Translations under genes and position numbers: made by a program
In this document: positions 1 through 8,482 of the stretch, piece after piece
Numbering within the stretch: position 1 is the stretch's first letter
Layout: every line of letters starts with the position of its first letter
Source: CAKZML01 sp963823435
Lineage (GTDB): Bacteria; Pseudomonadota; Gammaproteobacteria; Steroidobacterales; BM003
Assembly (NCBI GenBank): GCA_963823435.1
Contig: CAWGLN010000002.1
Location: forward strand, 310,001-374,000
Length of the DNA: 64,000 nt
Direction: 5' to 3'
Notes under the pieces: model-generated
Told to the model about the DNA's origin: nothing
Seen by the model: only the letters and a program-made list of their open reading frames with translations
The model's database searches: none

Positions 1-1583
1 TGAGGGTGAACGAGTCGTTTACCCTGACCATACAACTTGACGGCCAGGAAACCGATGAGCCTGAGCTGGCTCCCCTGGCCGGCGTGCTGGACGTACTGGG
101 TACGAGTCAGGAGACCCGCACTACCATCGTCAATCGGCAGATTCAAAGTGTCACATCCTGGCACGTCAGTGTGATGGCCAGGGAAGGTGGCAAGCTTGTG
201 ATCGCGCCAGTCAGGGTCGGCAAACAACAAAGCAATGCATTGGAGATTACGGTGCAGGCTGCCGACAGCGGACCGCGCAGTGAGCAGAATATTTACCTGG
301 AGGTGGATGCCCAACCTCGCTCTCCCTATGTGCAACAGCAGGTGATCTATACGATCAGGCTGGTCGCGGCAGTTGTGACGGCGGATGAACGCCTGAGCGA
401 GCCAAGGCTGTTATCCGGCGAGGCAGTAGTTGAACAACTGGGTGACAGAAAGATATTTACCGTACAGCGGGGCAACCGGACCTTGCGGGTCATCGAATCC
501 AGCTACGCCATATTCCCGCAGAAAAGCGGCCCCCTCGAGCTGGACAAGATCCAGGCGCTGGTAAGAATATTCGACACCTCCAGTGGCCAATGGTCACTGC
601 TGTCCCGCCGACCCAGCGAGTTCCGCCTGGATGGGGACGGGCTGACACTTGAGGTGCGCCCGCTGCCTGCAAGCTATCCGGCCAATCACTGGTTACCGGC
701 CGCCCGGCTGCAGCTGGAAGAGGGTGTCACCGACGGGCCCTATCGGGTGGGTGAGCCATTCACCCGATCGGTACGCCTGCTTGCGCAGGGTCTGACCTCC
801 GGACAATTACCGGAGATTCCATTGCCCGTACCGGCCACGCTGAAGGCCTATCCTGATCGACCGGTCTTCACCGACCAGGCCGGGCAGGACGGGCTCAGCG
901 GCTCCCGTGAACAACGCATCGCCTACATTCCAGTGGCACCCGGTGAACTGGTCATTCCGGCCTTGCGCGTAGCCTGGTGGAACACCAACGAAGACCGTCT
1001 CGAATATGCTGAATTACCCAGGCGCGTGCTAAACATACTGCCCCCGCTACAAACCGATGAAGCTCCCGGAACTTCGCAGACATACGGTAGCCAGATCGCA
1101 CCCGGCCAGCTTGACAGCGCGCCGGTATGGAAAATCACTACCGCCCTGGCCGTGCTGGCCTGGCTGATCACCTTGCTGGCGTGGATGAGAGGCAAGAACC
1201 GGAACTCGACAGGACCCCAAAAGCCTGCTGCTGCACGCAAAACCCAGAGCCGCAAGGCTTTGCTCGCAGCGTTGCGCGCCGCCTGCCAGGCGGGCAATCC
1301 ACGACAGGCGAAAGATAGTCTGCTCCGATATCTGCAAGCAGATTTTCCGGGTGTCAATGCTGTCCAGACCCTGGCCCGACTGGAGGCCAGGCAGCCGGGT
1401 CTGGCGCAAGAAATCAGCCAGCTGGACAGGATTATCTTCGGACCCGCAGCGGACCCCGCGACCACTGGCTGGCGAGGCGATCGTTTATGGAAGCTGCTTG
1501 GCGAGGCCCTGGAGCAAGATGGTTCGGGTGAGCAGCGCGGCGGGCTGGCAGCTCTTTACCCGGAGCAGGGAGACCAGGTTTAG
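1..1583 (+). CDS. batD: BatD-like oxygen-tolerance protein (5' end outside window)
   Basis: The frame is open from base 3, and the first visible residues (RVNESFTLTIQL) resemble the start of the first BatD Ig-like domain, just after where a signal peptide would be. The gene therefore begins upstream of the window. What remains is about 525 residues: a long beta-rich periplasmic region, one membrane span near visible residues 374-394 (WKITTALAVLAWLITLLAWM) and a basic cytoplasmic tail. BatD proteins are usually encoded with vWA-domain BatA/BatB proteins and linked to aerotolerance or envelope stress; those partners would lie off the left edge. The stop codon TAG is formed by TA plus the first base of a dispersed repeat. 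Family assignment is by overall pattern; the biochemical role is not known. Confidence 0.8.
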   Translation, partial: RVNESFTLTIQLDGQETDEPELAPLAGVLDVLGTSQETRTTIVNRQIQSVTSWHVSVMAREGGKLVIAPVRVGKQQSNALEITVQAADSGPRSEQNIYLEVDAQPRSPYVQQQVIYTIRLVAAVVTADERLSEPRLLSGEAVVEQLGDRKIFTVQRGNRTLRVIESSYAIFPQKSGPLELDKIQALVRIFDTSSGQWSLLSRRPSEFRLDGDGLTLEVRPLPASYPANHWLPAARLQLEEGVTDGPYRVGEPFTRSVRLLAQGLTSGQLPEIPLPVPATLKAYPDRPVFTDQAGQDGLSGSREQRIAYIPVAPGELVIPALRVAWWNTNEDRLEYAELPRRVLNILPPLQTDEAPGTSQTYGSQIAPGQLDSAPVWKITTALAVLAWLITLLAWMRGKNRNSTGPQKPAAARKTQSRKALLAALRAACQAGNPRQAKDSLLRYLQADFPGVNAVQTLARLEARQPGLAQEISQLDRIIFGPAADPATTGWRGDRLWKLLGEALEQDGSGEQRGGLAALYPEQGDQV

Positions 1584-1630
1584 GGAATCTGATTATTCTG
1601 GGCGAAGTAGATTGTTAGCGAAAGTCATTC
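1583..1630 (+). repeat. Dispersed 160-bp element, left-end copy (truncated)
   Basis: About 48 bases match the left end of the repeat family described at 13941-14100 (GGGAATCTGATTATTCTGGG, then GCGAAGTAGATTG). It is preceded by TA, and that TA plus the first G makes the batD stop codon. The right two thirds are missing. It lies between the convergent batD and GGDEF genes. Confidence 0.75.
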
Positions 1631-1636
1631 GAGGGA

Positions 1637-2410
1637 CTAGCGGATCCGAGCTGATCCTGAGTCAGTCTTCGATCCCAGTGCGCCGGACCGCTTGGCGGCC
1701 GCCAGGCAAACCCTGGCCGTCTCCAGCAATTCACTCTCGTTTTGCTGAGTGCTTGGCATCCGCACCGCCACGCCGGCGCTGAGCGTGACCTCCTGCGGCC
1801 CCATGCCGACACATTTCAGGGTCATTGCCTGGCGCAGGCGATCGGCAATCAGGCTTGCCCCTTCCAGATCCGTATCCGGCAGTAGCACGGCAAAGCGTTT
1901 ACCTCCCAGGCGCGCCAACAAGTCCCCCGGGCGTTTGATCTGTTGGGAAATGATCTCGACGGCCTGGCGTAGCAAGGCGTCTCCGGCGTGATCCCCGAAT
2001 CTGTCGGCATAGGATTCATAGCCGTCGAATTCTGTGAGCACCAGGGACAAGGGTGATCCTGTCCGCTCTGCCCGACCCCACTCCTGGCGAAGAATCTCAT
2101 ACAGAAAGCGCTGGTTTGCAGCACCTGTCAGGGGATCGTTTCTTGCACTTTTCCGAATTTGGCCCAGGGCCTCTTCCAGCTCTGCCTTTGCAGTATCGCG
2201 TTCGGCGCGTACACCGGACAGCTCTTTCTGCCGGTTGTTACCCCACGCCAAGAGCAAGCCCGCCAGGATCCAGGTCAGAAGAAAGGCAGGCACAAGCGCA
2301 CTCTCGAAGGTGTTAAACAGCCAGCCAGCGCCAAGTATCAGCAAGGGTAGCGTAACAATCAGGGACCAGCGACTGACGGCTGAATTCATGTGTCGGAAAA
2401 TAACGTCCAC
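1637..2410 (-). CDS. Membrane-anchored degenerate GGDEF protein, probable c-di-GMP receptor
   Basis: This 257-residue protein has two predicted membrane spans (about residues 15-32 and 39-56), a short coiled coil (60-88) and a GGDEF domain (about 90-245). The domain opens normally (DPLTGAANQRF), but the active-site loop reads GGKRF at 169-173 instead of GG(D/E)EF, and the first metal-site Asp position reads E in LTEFDGY. The inhibitory-site motif RxxD is intact as RPGD at 160-163, exactly five residues before the GG. In the known family, loss of the A-site with retention of the I-site is the hallmark of c-di-GMP-binding effectors rather than cyclases, so I infer a receptor role. The start is either GTG at 2410 (weak upstream GAGG) or ATG at 2389. 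It is convergent with batD. Confidence 0.8.
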   Translation of the reverse strand: MDVIFRHMNSAVSRWSLIVTLPLLILGAGWLFNTFESALVPAFLLTWILAGLLLAWGNNRQKELSGVRAERDTAKAELEEALGQIRKSARNDPLTGAANQRFLYEILRQEWGRAERTGSPLSLVLTEFDGYESYADRFGDHAGDALLRQAVEIISQQIKRPGDLLARLGGKRFAVLLPDTDLEGASLIADRLRQAMTLKCVGMGPQEVTLSAGVAVRMPSTQQNESELLETARVCLAAAKRSGALGSKTDSGSARIR

Positions 2411-2503
2411 CAGGACCTGCCTCTAGACATAATCAAGACAGCAGAATAAAGGGCGATAGTGAAACAAACAATGAAGGACGTCACAGTTGAGCGGAACCGC
2501 GGG

Positions 2504-4795
2504 TTACTTGGATAACAACCTTCGGCCCAGGCGCCGCACAAACGGAACACCCCTGGAGCGCTCTTTCTCCGCCTTTAATCGACGCTTGTGAGCGCGCATC
2601 GCCAACGCCGCCTGGGATCCGATCATGCTGTCTGTTTCCGCAGCAGGAATCCTCTGCCGGTAACTGCCATCACAGGCCATATCCCAGGCGTCTCGTTGAT
2701 CCTGCATTTGGAGATCCAGTATTTCTTGTAACTCCAGTTGGTGCGAGGGTTCAGATACAGGCACCAGCACTTCAACCCGGTTCTCCAGTTTGCGTCTCAT
2801 ACAGTCCGCCGAACCGATGTAGTACTCGGGTGTATTGCCGCCACCAAAATGATAGATACGCGAGTGTTCCAGGAAATTACCCACGATACTGACAACGCGT
2901 ATGTTCTCGGACAAGCCCGGGATACCGGGTCGTATCCGGCAGGTATCCCGCACCAGCAGATCCACCTTGACCCCGGACAAGGATGCCCGGTACAAGGCTT
3001 TGCAAATCTCCATGTCTTCCAATGCATTCAGCTTGAGCTGTATCAAGCCCTGCCCTTGCTTGTTGGCAAATTTGATCTCGCGGTCGATTTTCTCCAGCAA
3101 CGTCTTTTTCATGCTGGTGGGCGCCAATAACAATTTCTGGTACTGGCGATTGCCAGGTTGTCCGGTCGTCAGGTAGTTGAATAACTGCCCAAGGTCGTCA
3201 CCCAACCCGGGGTCACAGGTCAGCAGACCCAGGTCACCGTAGATCCGGGCAGTGCCTGCATGATAGTTGCCGGTGCCAAAATGGCAGTAGCGACGCAGTC
3301 CGTCGTAATCCCTGCGCACAACCAGGATGACCTTGCAGTGTGTCTTCAAGCCGACCACCCCGTAGGAAACGTGTATACCCGCCTCCTCAAGGTGCCTGGC
3401 CCATTCAATGTTGGCCTTTTCGTCGAAGCGTGCCTTTAGCTCCACCACCACCGCCACCTGTTTGCCGTTGCGGGCGGCGTCCACCAGGCCCTGCACTACC
3501 CGGGAATTGCGACCCGTGCGGTACAGGGACATCTTGATCGCGCGCACCTTGGGGTCCTGGCTGGCGCTCTTGAGAAATCGTTCTATGGACGAGCTGAACG
3601 ATTCATACGGGTGATGCAGGAGGATGGATCCTTTCTCCCGAATGCTATGAAAGATGTTTTTGTCCTGGGGCAGGTCAGGATGATCAATCGGGTGATGAGG
3701 CGGGTAACGCAGTTCCGGATAGTCCAGGCTGGCAAGGTCAATAAAGTCGGGTCGATCCAGGGGGGCTTCCACCTCTGTCACATCCGCTGATTGCTCCTTT
3801 AGTCCAAGCTCCGCCGCAAGAAATCCCCGGTGTTCCTCGCTCATGCCGGTGACCACGTCCATACAGACAACAGGCGCAAAATGCCTGTTGCGCAATTCAG
3901 ATTCGATCATGGCAAGCAGGTCATCTGCCTTTTCCTCGTTGCGCTCGGTATTGGCATTACGTATCACGCGGAAGAATTCGCAACACTCTATAGGCATACC
4001 GGGAAACAACAGGTCCAGGTTATTCGCAATAACCTGTTCCAGCGCCACGAAAACATCCTTGTCCCCCACCTTTATCAGACCCGGGATATCCGGTCCTATC
4101 GGCGCCTTGACCCGGTTCAACAGGGACGACCCGTCCGGCCCCCTGAGCGTGACCAGTAAATTGACTGACAGATTGGACACAAATGGAAACGGGTGTGCCG
4201 GATCAGAAGCCTGCGGCGTGACCAAGGGGAAAATATTGCTGATGAAATGCTGGCGCAGCCAGGTTCGCTGCCCCTCATCCAACTCCCCGTAGGCAGCGAG
4301 AAAGATGCCGTGGACTTTCAACAGGTCACGCAGCTCAAACAGCAATTCGCGCTGGCGTGATCGCAACGTGTCCACCACCACCATGCACTCCTGCATCTGG
4401 CGTTCCGGCGTTCGGCCATCCTCGGTCAACTTGCGCAGACCCGCGCCGATCTGTTGTTTCAGACCACCGATACGTTTCATCAGGAATTCATCGAGGTTGG
4501 AGCCCACGATAGCCACAAAGCGCAGGCGTTCAAGCAGCGGCAACCTGGCGTCTTCAGCCTGGTGCAAGACACGCCAGCAGAAATTAAGCCAGGTTAGCTC
4601 GCGATTCAGGTAAAGATCAGGCGAGGACAGATCGAAGCCATCAGGCCCGGCGCTGGGCCACTCCGGTGGCAGCCCCGGGGAAGGCGGCGTCGTACCACAG
4701 AATTGGGCCTGCTCAACGGTTGCCAGGGCCTGGTCGCCCGCGCCCGAATGATCATTGGATAGTACTGGTATGCCCATAAACCTGACCCGACTCAA
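2504..4795 (-). CDS. ppk1: Polyphosphate kinase 1
   Basis: PPK1 reversibly polymerises the terminal phosphate of ATP into polyphosphate through a phospho-histidine intermediate. The 763-residue product shows the family architecture: the N domain begins near residue 60 (YLNRELTWLNF), followed by the head domain and two phospholipase-D-like catalytic domains. Visible signatures are HPYESF, LKARFDEKANIEWA, the KTHCK segment expected to hold the acceptor histidine, CHFGTGNYH, the second-domain histidine in SRIYHFGGG, and the NRVEVLVPV strand. It is about 70 residues longer than the E. coli enzyme, mostly in a low-complexity N-terminal leader, so the true start may be internal. A CYTH protein of the triphosphate-hydrolysing superfamily lies 3.5 kb upstream. 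Confidence 0.97.
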   Translation of the reverse strand: MSRVRFMGIPVLSNDHSGAGDQALATVEQAQFCGTTPPSPGLPPEWPSAGPDGFDLSSPDLYLNRELTWLNFCWRVLHQAEDARLPLLERLRFVAIVGSNLDEFLMKRIGGLKQQIGAGLRKLTEDGRTPERQMQECMVVVDTLRSRQRELLFELRDLLKVHGIFLAAYGELDEGQRTWLRQHFISNIFPLVTPQASDPAHPFPFVSNLSVNLLVTLRGPDGSSLLNRVKAPIGPDIPGLIKVGDKDVFVALEQVIANNLDLLFPGMPIECCEFFRVIRNANTERNEEKADDLLAMIESELRNRHFAPVVCMDVVTGMSEEHRGFLAAELGLKEQSADVTEVEAPLDRPDFIDLASLDYPELRYPPHHPIDHPDLPQDKNIFHSIREKGSILLHHPYESFSSSIERFLKSASQDPKVRAIKMSLYRTGRNSRVVQGLVDAARNGKQVAVVVELKARFDEKANIEWARHLEEAGIHVSYGVVGLKTHCKVILVVRRDYDGLRRYCHFGTGNYHAGTARIYGDLGLLTCDPGLGDDLGQLFNYLTTGQPGNRQYQKLLLAPTSMKKTLLEKIDREIKFANKQGQGLIQLKLNALEDMEICKALYRASLSGVKVDLLVRDTCRIRPGIPGLSENIRVVSIVGNFLEHSRIYHFGGGNTPEYYIGSADCMRRKLENRVEVLVPVSEPSHQLELQEILDLQMQDQRDAWDMACDGSYRQRIPAAETDSMIGSQAALAMRAHKRRLKAEKERSRGVPFVRRLGRRLLSK

Positions 4796-4873
4796 AGGAT
4801 GAAAAGTGTAACACTTCCAGCAACAGCCACTGCAGCGCTTTTCAGCGCCACCCAGGACTCGCTGAACCTTCGA

Positions 4874-5662
4874 TCAGGGCAAACCCGGGGCCATGGCGCA
4901 CACTTCCGGTAAAGCCGCCTTGAGCAGGTGTTCAAGGCGCTCCATGGCCATAACCAGGAAGGTGTCCATCTGGGTATGGATGTCAGCCTCCCCCCTGCCG
5001 GCCGCACGATTCACGCCCAGTGCGATACACACGTAGCTCATACCCAGTTCTCGCGCCAGGGCGGCCTCAGGCATGACGGTCATGCCGACCAGGTCACAGC
5101 CGTCGCGCTCCATCCGGTCGATTTCCGCGGCGGTTTCCAGGCGCGGACCCTGGGTGGCCCCGTAACAGCCCTTATCCACCATGGGAATACCGGCATGCTC
5201 AGCAGCTGTTTTGAACAGGCTACGCAGTTGCGGGCAAAAGGGTTGTGTGAAATCCACGTGCTGAAGTGGTTCGCCAGAACCATCGAAATAGGTGTGCTCA
5301 CGGCCATAGGTATAGTCCAGGATCTGGTCGGGCATCATCAACGAACCCGGTTCGAAGTCGGACCGGATAATCCCGACTGCGTTTACCGCAATGACTCGCC
5401 CGACGTTGGCCTGTCGCAGGGCCCACAGGTTGGCCCGGTAATTAACCTTGTGTGGCGGGATGGTGTGACCGTAACCATGACGCGGCAGAAATATCACGGG
5501 CTGACCCCACAGTATCCCGCGGCTCAACGGACCCGATGCCTCACCGTAAGGCGTGGTGATCAACTCATGCCGAAGGTCCTGCATATTCTGCAAGCTGGCC
5601 AGACCCGTACCGCCAATAATGGCCACCTCGCACGGCTGGCTGGGGTTGGCAAACTGGTTCAT
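4874..5662 (-). CDS. mtnP: S-methyl-5'-thioinosine/thioadenosine phosphorylase family
   Basis: This 262-residue purine nucleoside phosphorylase of the MTAP family cleaves the methylthio-nucleoside by-product of polyamine synthesis. Visible motifs are the phosphate-binding start AIIGGTGLASL, the PRHGYGHTIPPHKVNYRAN segment, and GCYGATQGPRLETAAEI, with the substrate-contacting Met in MTVMPEA. The position where eukaryotic MTAP has its adenine-binding Asp reads NRAAG. Linkage to nagZ and hpt resembles the Pseudomonas locus, whose enzyme prefers methylthioinosine. I therefore lean to the thioinosine enzyme, feeding hypoxanthine to the adjacent hpt, but specificity is inferred. The ATG overlaps the hpt stop (ATGA) and has a strong GGAGGAGG ribosome site. 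Confidence 0.88.
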   Translation of the reverse strand: MNQFANPSQPCEVAIIGGTGLASLQNMQDLRHELITTPYGEASGPLSRGILWGQPVIFLPRHGYGHTIPPHKVNYRANLWALRQANVGRVIAVNAVGIIRSDFEPGSLMMPDQILDYTYGREHTYFDGSGEPLQHVDFTQPFCPQLRSLFKTAAEHAGIPMVDKGCYGATQGPRLETAAEIDRMERDGCDLVGMTVMPEAALARELGMSYVCIALGVNRAAGRGEADIHTQMDTFLVMAMERLEHLLKAALPEVCAMAPGLP

Positions 5663-6228
5663 GATTCCTCCTCCAGCGCGTAAATCGCGGGAAGCTGTCG
5701 AAAATATTCCTGGTAGTCCATGCCGCAGCCAAACACATAGCGGTCGGGCACCTCAAGACCAACGTAATCGGGTTCGAGCCCGCCGACCTTCCGCTTATGA
5801 ATCTTGTTCACCAGTACCGCAATACGGATGCTGCGAGGTTGTTCGAGCAACAGGGCCGCCCTTACTGCCGACAGGGTAATTCCCTCATCCAGAATGTCAT
5901 CCACGATAATCACATCCCGATCCTTGAGGTTTTCCCCTGGACGCGCCAGCCAGTGCAACTCGCCACCGCGTGTACCGCTGCGGTAACGGGTCGCGTGCAG
6001 ATAGTCCAGTTGAACAGGCATCTCCAGGCGTTGCGCCAGCCAGGCCATGGGCATGACACCGCCCACCATCACCCCCACCAGCACCGGAATGCATCCCGCG
6101 TAGTCGTCCTGTATCTGCGCGGCCATGCGGTCCAGGGCTTCCGATACCTGGCTTGCACTGGCAAGGCAATCGGCCTTGTCAAAAATCTGCCGAAGCTGCT
6201 CCGGGGTTTTTTTCTTGCTCTGGGTCAT
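5659..6228 (-). CDS. hpt: Hypoxanthine-guanine phosphoribosyltransferase
   Basis: This 189-residue type I phosphoribosyltransferase converts hypoxanthine or guanine plus PRPP to IMP or GMP. The PRPP loop is clear (VIIVDDILDEGITL), followed by VLVNKIHKRK and the purine-contacting segment PDYVGLEVPDRYVFGCG. I chose the ATG at 6228 because AGGAAG lies just upstream; a longer frame back to 6267 has no ribosome site and would abut the nagZ stop. It overlaps mtnP by four bases, and the pair forms a logical salvage unit: phosphorylase releases hypoxanthine, Hpt recaptures it. Confidence 0.93.
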   Translation of the reverse strand: MTQSKKKTPEQLRQIFDKADCLASASQVSEALDRMAAQIQDDYAGCIPVLVGVMVGGVMPMAWLAQRLEMPVQLDYLHATRYRSGTRGGELHWLARPGENLKDRDVIIVDDILDEGITLSAVRAALLLEQPRSIRIAVLVNKIHKRKVGGLEPDYVGLEVPDRYVFGCGMDYQEYFRQLPAIYALEEES

Positions 6229-6267
6229 CGATGACTTCCTGGCTGGCCGGCGTGGCTCGGGACTCAT

Positions 6268-7311
6268 TCAGGCGTCCAGTTTCAGTGCCGGAGTGACCCC
6301 GCTTTCCGCAATCAGGCGACTGGCCGATTGCCATTGTGTCGAGGCGCGAAGGTCTTCAAGACCTATTTGTTGCCTGCCATGCAAGCGCGTCAGGCGTAAT
6401 TGAGCCGGAGGATTTTGATACTCGCCAAATTTTTCGATCACCTCCAGCACAGCGTCCCGATTATTGCAGATCGGCACCATGTCGCAACCGCAATCCAGCG
6501 CCTTGCGCAGGCGCTCCGGCATATCACCCGCCACCGCAGCAGCAGCCATACTCAGATCATCACAAAACACCGCTCCACGAAAATCCATTTCCCCGCGTAA
6601 TACCCGCTTGATCCAGTATTCGGAAAGGCTGGCTGGCCAAAGGTCAAGCTCGGCATACACCACGTGAGCCATCATGACCGAGCAAACACCCCAGTTGACC
6701 AGTCGCTCGAACGGCAGCATATCCTCACGCAAGTCAGCCTCGCGACGCCGGTCGACCGGAAGTTTGTGGTGGGAATCCGCCGCCACCGCACCATGACCCG
6801 GGAAGTGCTTGATCGTGGCTTCCATTCCCGCCCTGCGCATCCCCCTTGCATACGCCCTGGCCAGGTCCGCCACCGCATCCGGATCGCGATGGAAGGCACG
6901 ATCACCAATCACCTCCGACACACCCCAGTCCAGGTCAAGCACTGGCGCGAAACTGATGTCCACTCCGATTGCGCGCAATTCAGCCGCCATCAGCCAACCA
7001 CTGACCTCGGCCAGTTCCTTTCCTCGCTGTGGGTCCATGTCATATTGGTGACCAATCACATGCACAGGTGGCAGGTGGGTAAGGCCTTCGCGGAATCGTT
7101 GCACCCTGCCACCTTCGTGATCTACCGCCACCAACAAGGCAGGAGAACGAACGGCGTGAATACTGCTGACCAGATCCCTGATCTGTTCCGGATTCTCATA
7201 ATTCCTGCTGAACAGAATCACACCGCCTACCAGCGGATGCGCAAGCAGATCCCGGTCGGCGGAGGTCAGCGTGGTCCCCGCCACATCGATCATCAACGGA
7301 CCCAGGGTCAT
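6268..7311 (-). CDS. nagZ: Beta-N-acetylhexosaminidase (GH3, peptidoglycan recycling)
   Basis: NagZ is a cytosolic GH3 enzyme that removes GlcNAc from anhydro-muropeptides during cell-wall recycling. The 347-residue product has the family signature KHFPGHG followed by DSHHKLP, which carries the mobile-loop catalytic Asp-His pair, and the nucleophile in FCDDLSMAAA. The start at 7311 has GGAGGA upstream and overlaps the stop of the L,D-transpeptidase gene by ATGA, so the two are likely co-translated. The product GlcNAc-free muropeptides can induce AmpC in species that have AmpR; no such gene is in the window. Confidence 0.95.
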   Translation of the reverse strand: MTLGPLMIDVAGTTLTSADRDLLAHPLVGGVILFSRNYENPEQIRDLVSSIHAVRSPALLVAVDHEGGRVQRFREGLTHLPPVHVIGHQYDMDPQRGKELAEVSGWLMAAELRAIGVDISFAPVLDLDWGVSEVIGDRAFHRDPDAVADLARAYARGMRRAGMEATIKHFPGHGAVAADSHHKLPVDRRREADLREDMLPFERLVNWGVCSVMMAHVVYAELDLWPASLSEYWIKRVLRGEMDFRGAVFCDDLSMAAAAVAGDMPERLRKALDCGCDMVPICNNRDAVLEVIEKFGEYQNPPAQLRLTRLHGRQQIGLEDLRASTQWQSASRLIAESGVTPALKLDA

Positions 7312-7817
7312 ACCTTTTCCTCCAAGATCGTCACCCGCGTACCGGGTTCCACCATGGCATACAATTCGATTACATCTTTGTTGCGCATGCGTATACAACC
7401 ATGTGACGCGGGGACTCCCATCGGTTGGCTATCCGGTGTGCCATGGATATAGATATATCGCCGCATACTGTCCACCGATCCCAATCGGTTGAACCCCGGT
7501 TGCTTGCCACACAGCCAGAGAATACGGCTGAGTATCCAGTCCCTCTCGGGGTATTGCCGGGCAAATTCCTCGGAGTAAATTTCGCCGCTGGGTCTGCGCC
7601 CGACGAGGACCGCGCCTGGCGATAATCCCCGACCGATGCAGGCGCGGATATAATGCTCTCCCCTGGGTGTCTGAAAACTGCCGGCCCGCTCGCCTGCACC
7701 TTTGCTGGCAGTGGAAACCGGAAAGGCAATCGGCTCCATCCCCGGCCGCAATACCGTCAGGATCTGCCTGGCCAGGTCTACCTGGATTCTCACTTGTTTA
7801 TTTGGCGTTGCATGCAT
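7308..7817 (-). CDS. L,D-transpeptidase, YkuD domain
   Basis: This 169-residue protein is almost entirely a YkuD domain. The catalytic signature runs from the His in YIHGTPDS to the Cys in SHGCIRM, with the expected spacing and conserved Ser-His-Gly-Cys-Ile-Arg core. Such enzymes form 3-3 peptidoglycan cross-links or attach proteins to the wall. No signal peptide is visible at the N terminus (MHATPNKQVRIQVDLARQ), so either the protein is exported by another route, or it is a cytoplasmic-type member like those found next to nagZ in other gammaproteobacteria. It overlaps nagZ and starts 6 bases after the CYTH gene stop. Confidence 0.88.
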   Translation of the reverse strand: MHATPNKQVRIQVDLARQILTVLRPGMEPIAFPVSTASKGAGERAGSFQTPRGEHYIRACIGRGLSPGAVLVGRRPSGEIYSEEFARQYPERDWILSRILWLCGKQPGFNRLGSVDSMRRYIYIHGTPDSQPMGVPASHGCIRMRNKDVIELYAMVEPGTRVTILEEKV

Positions 7818-7822
7818 CGGCT

Positions 7823-8311
7823 TCAGGGTTTGTGCGGCGTTTCGGACCAGTGTAAATAAGGATGTTCAGACAGGTTGCTATTGTAAAAACGGGCATCATG
7901 AGTGACCTCCGCCCCTAACCAGGACGGCGTATCGAATTCCTGATCCTCGCGTTCAAGTTCGAGCTCGGCAGTTACCAGGCCATCGTTATCCCCATGGAAG
8001 ACGTCCAGCTCCCAGGTATTCTGTCCGTCCCCAACCCAGTAGCGAGTCTTGGTCACAATTGCCTGTCGGGTCAACCGCTCGAGCATCTCACGCCCCTCCG
8101 CCACCGGCACCGGGTACTCATACTCAAGCCTGGTCATGCCGGGATTCGCACTCTTGATAGTCAACCAGGCCTGATCCCCGGCAACCCTCACCCGAACCGA
8201 GGCCTTGCCTGCCCCGCCAAGATACCCCTGGGCCATATCCAGGCTTCGGCTGACCCGCTTTTGCCATTGATTGTTTGCCACCAGGAATTTGCGCTCGATC
8301 TCTTGGCCCAT
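7823..8311 (-). CDS. CYTH domain protein, probable inorganic triphosphatase
   Basis: This 162-residue protein is a single CYTH (triphosphate tunnel metalloenzyme) domain. It starts with the diagnostic EIERKFLV, followed by alternating charged strands (SVRVRVAG, WLTIKSAN, RLEYEYPVP, TKTRYWV, WELDVFHGDN, AELELE). Small bacterial members of this kind are usually inorganic tripolyphosphatases rather than adenylate cyclases. With ppk1 nearby, a role in short-chain polyphosphate turnover is plausible but is inference. It leads the ldt-nagZ-hpt-mtnP run. Confidence 0.88.
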   Translation of the reverse strand: MGQEIERKFLVANNQWQKRVSRSLDMAQGYLGGAGKASVRVRVAGDQAWLTIKSANPGMTRLEYEYPVPVAEGREMLERLTRQAIVTKTRYWVGDGQNTWELDVFHGDNDGLVTAELELEREDQEFDTPSWLGAEVTHDARFYNSNLSEHPYLHWSETPHKP

Positions 8312-8324
8312 GGGTGAACCCTGA

Positions 8325-8445
8325 ATTGAAGTAGTACAAATTGTAAGCGAAAAAGGTAAGCGAAAAAGTTCCGATTCAGAACGCCAAACGCCGGTGAGCC
8401 GGGCCAGAAAAGTTTCGCCGTGCTGACGCTGGATTTTTTTCCAAA
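8325..8445 (+). repeat. Decayed copy of the 160-bp dispersed element (tentative)
   Basis: The gap between rlmD and the CYTH gene contains stretches that line up in order with the dispersed repeat: GAAGTAGTACAAATTGTAAG, GCGAAAAAGTTCCGATTCAG, AACGCCAAACGCCGG and GCTGGATTTTTTT. An internal GTAAGCGAAAAAG stretch is duplicated. The terminal inverted repeats are gone. I read it as an older, degraded copy; alignment by eye only. Confidence 0.4.
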
Positions 8446-8482
8446 GACATCGCGTGCATAAGTTACCGGGTGTTCCCCCGCA

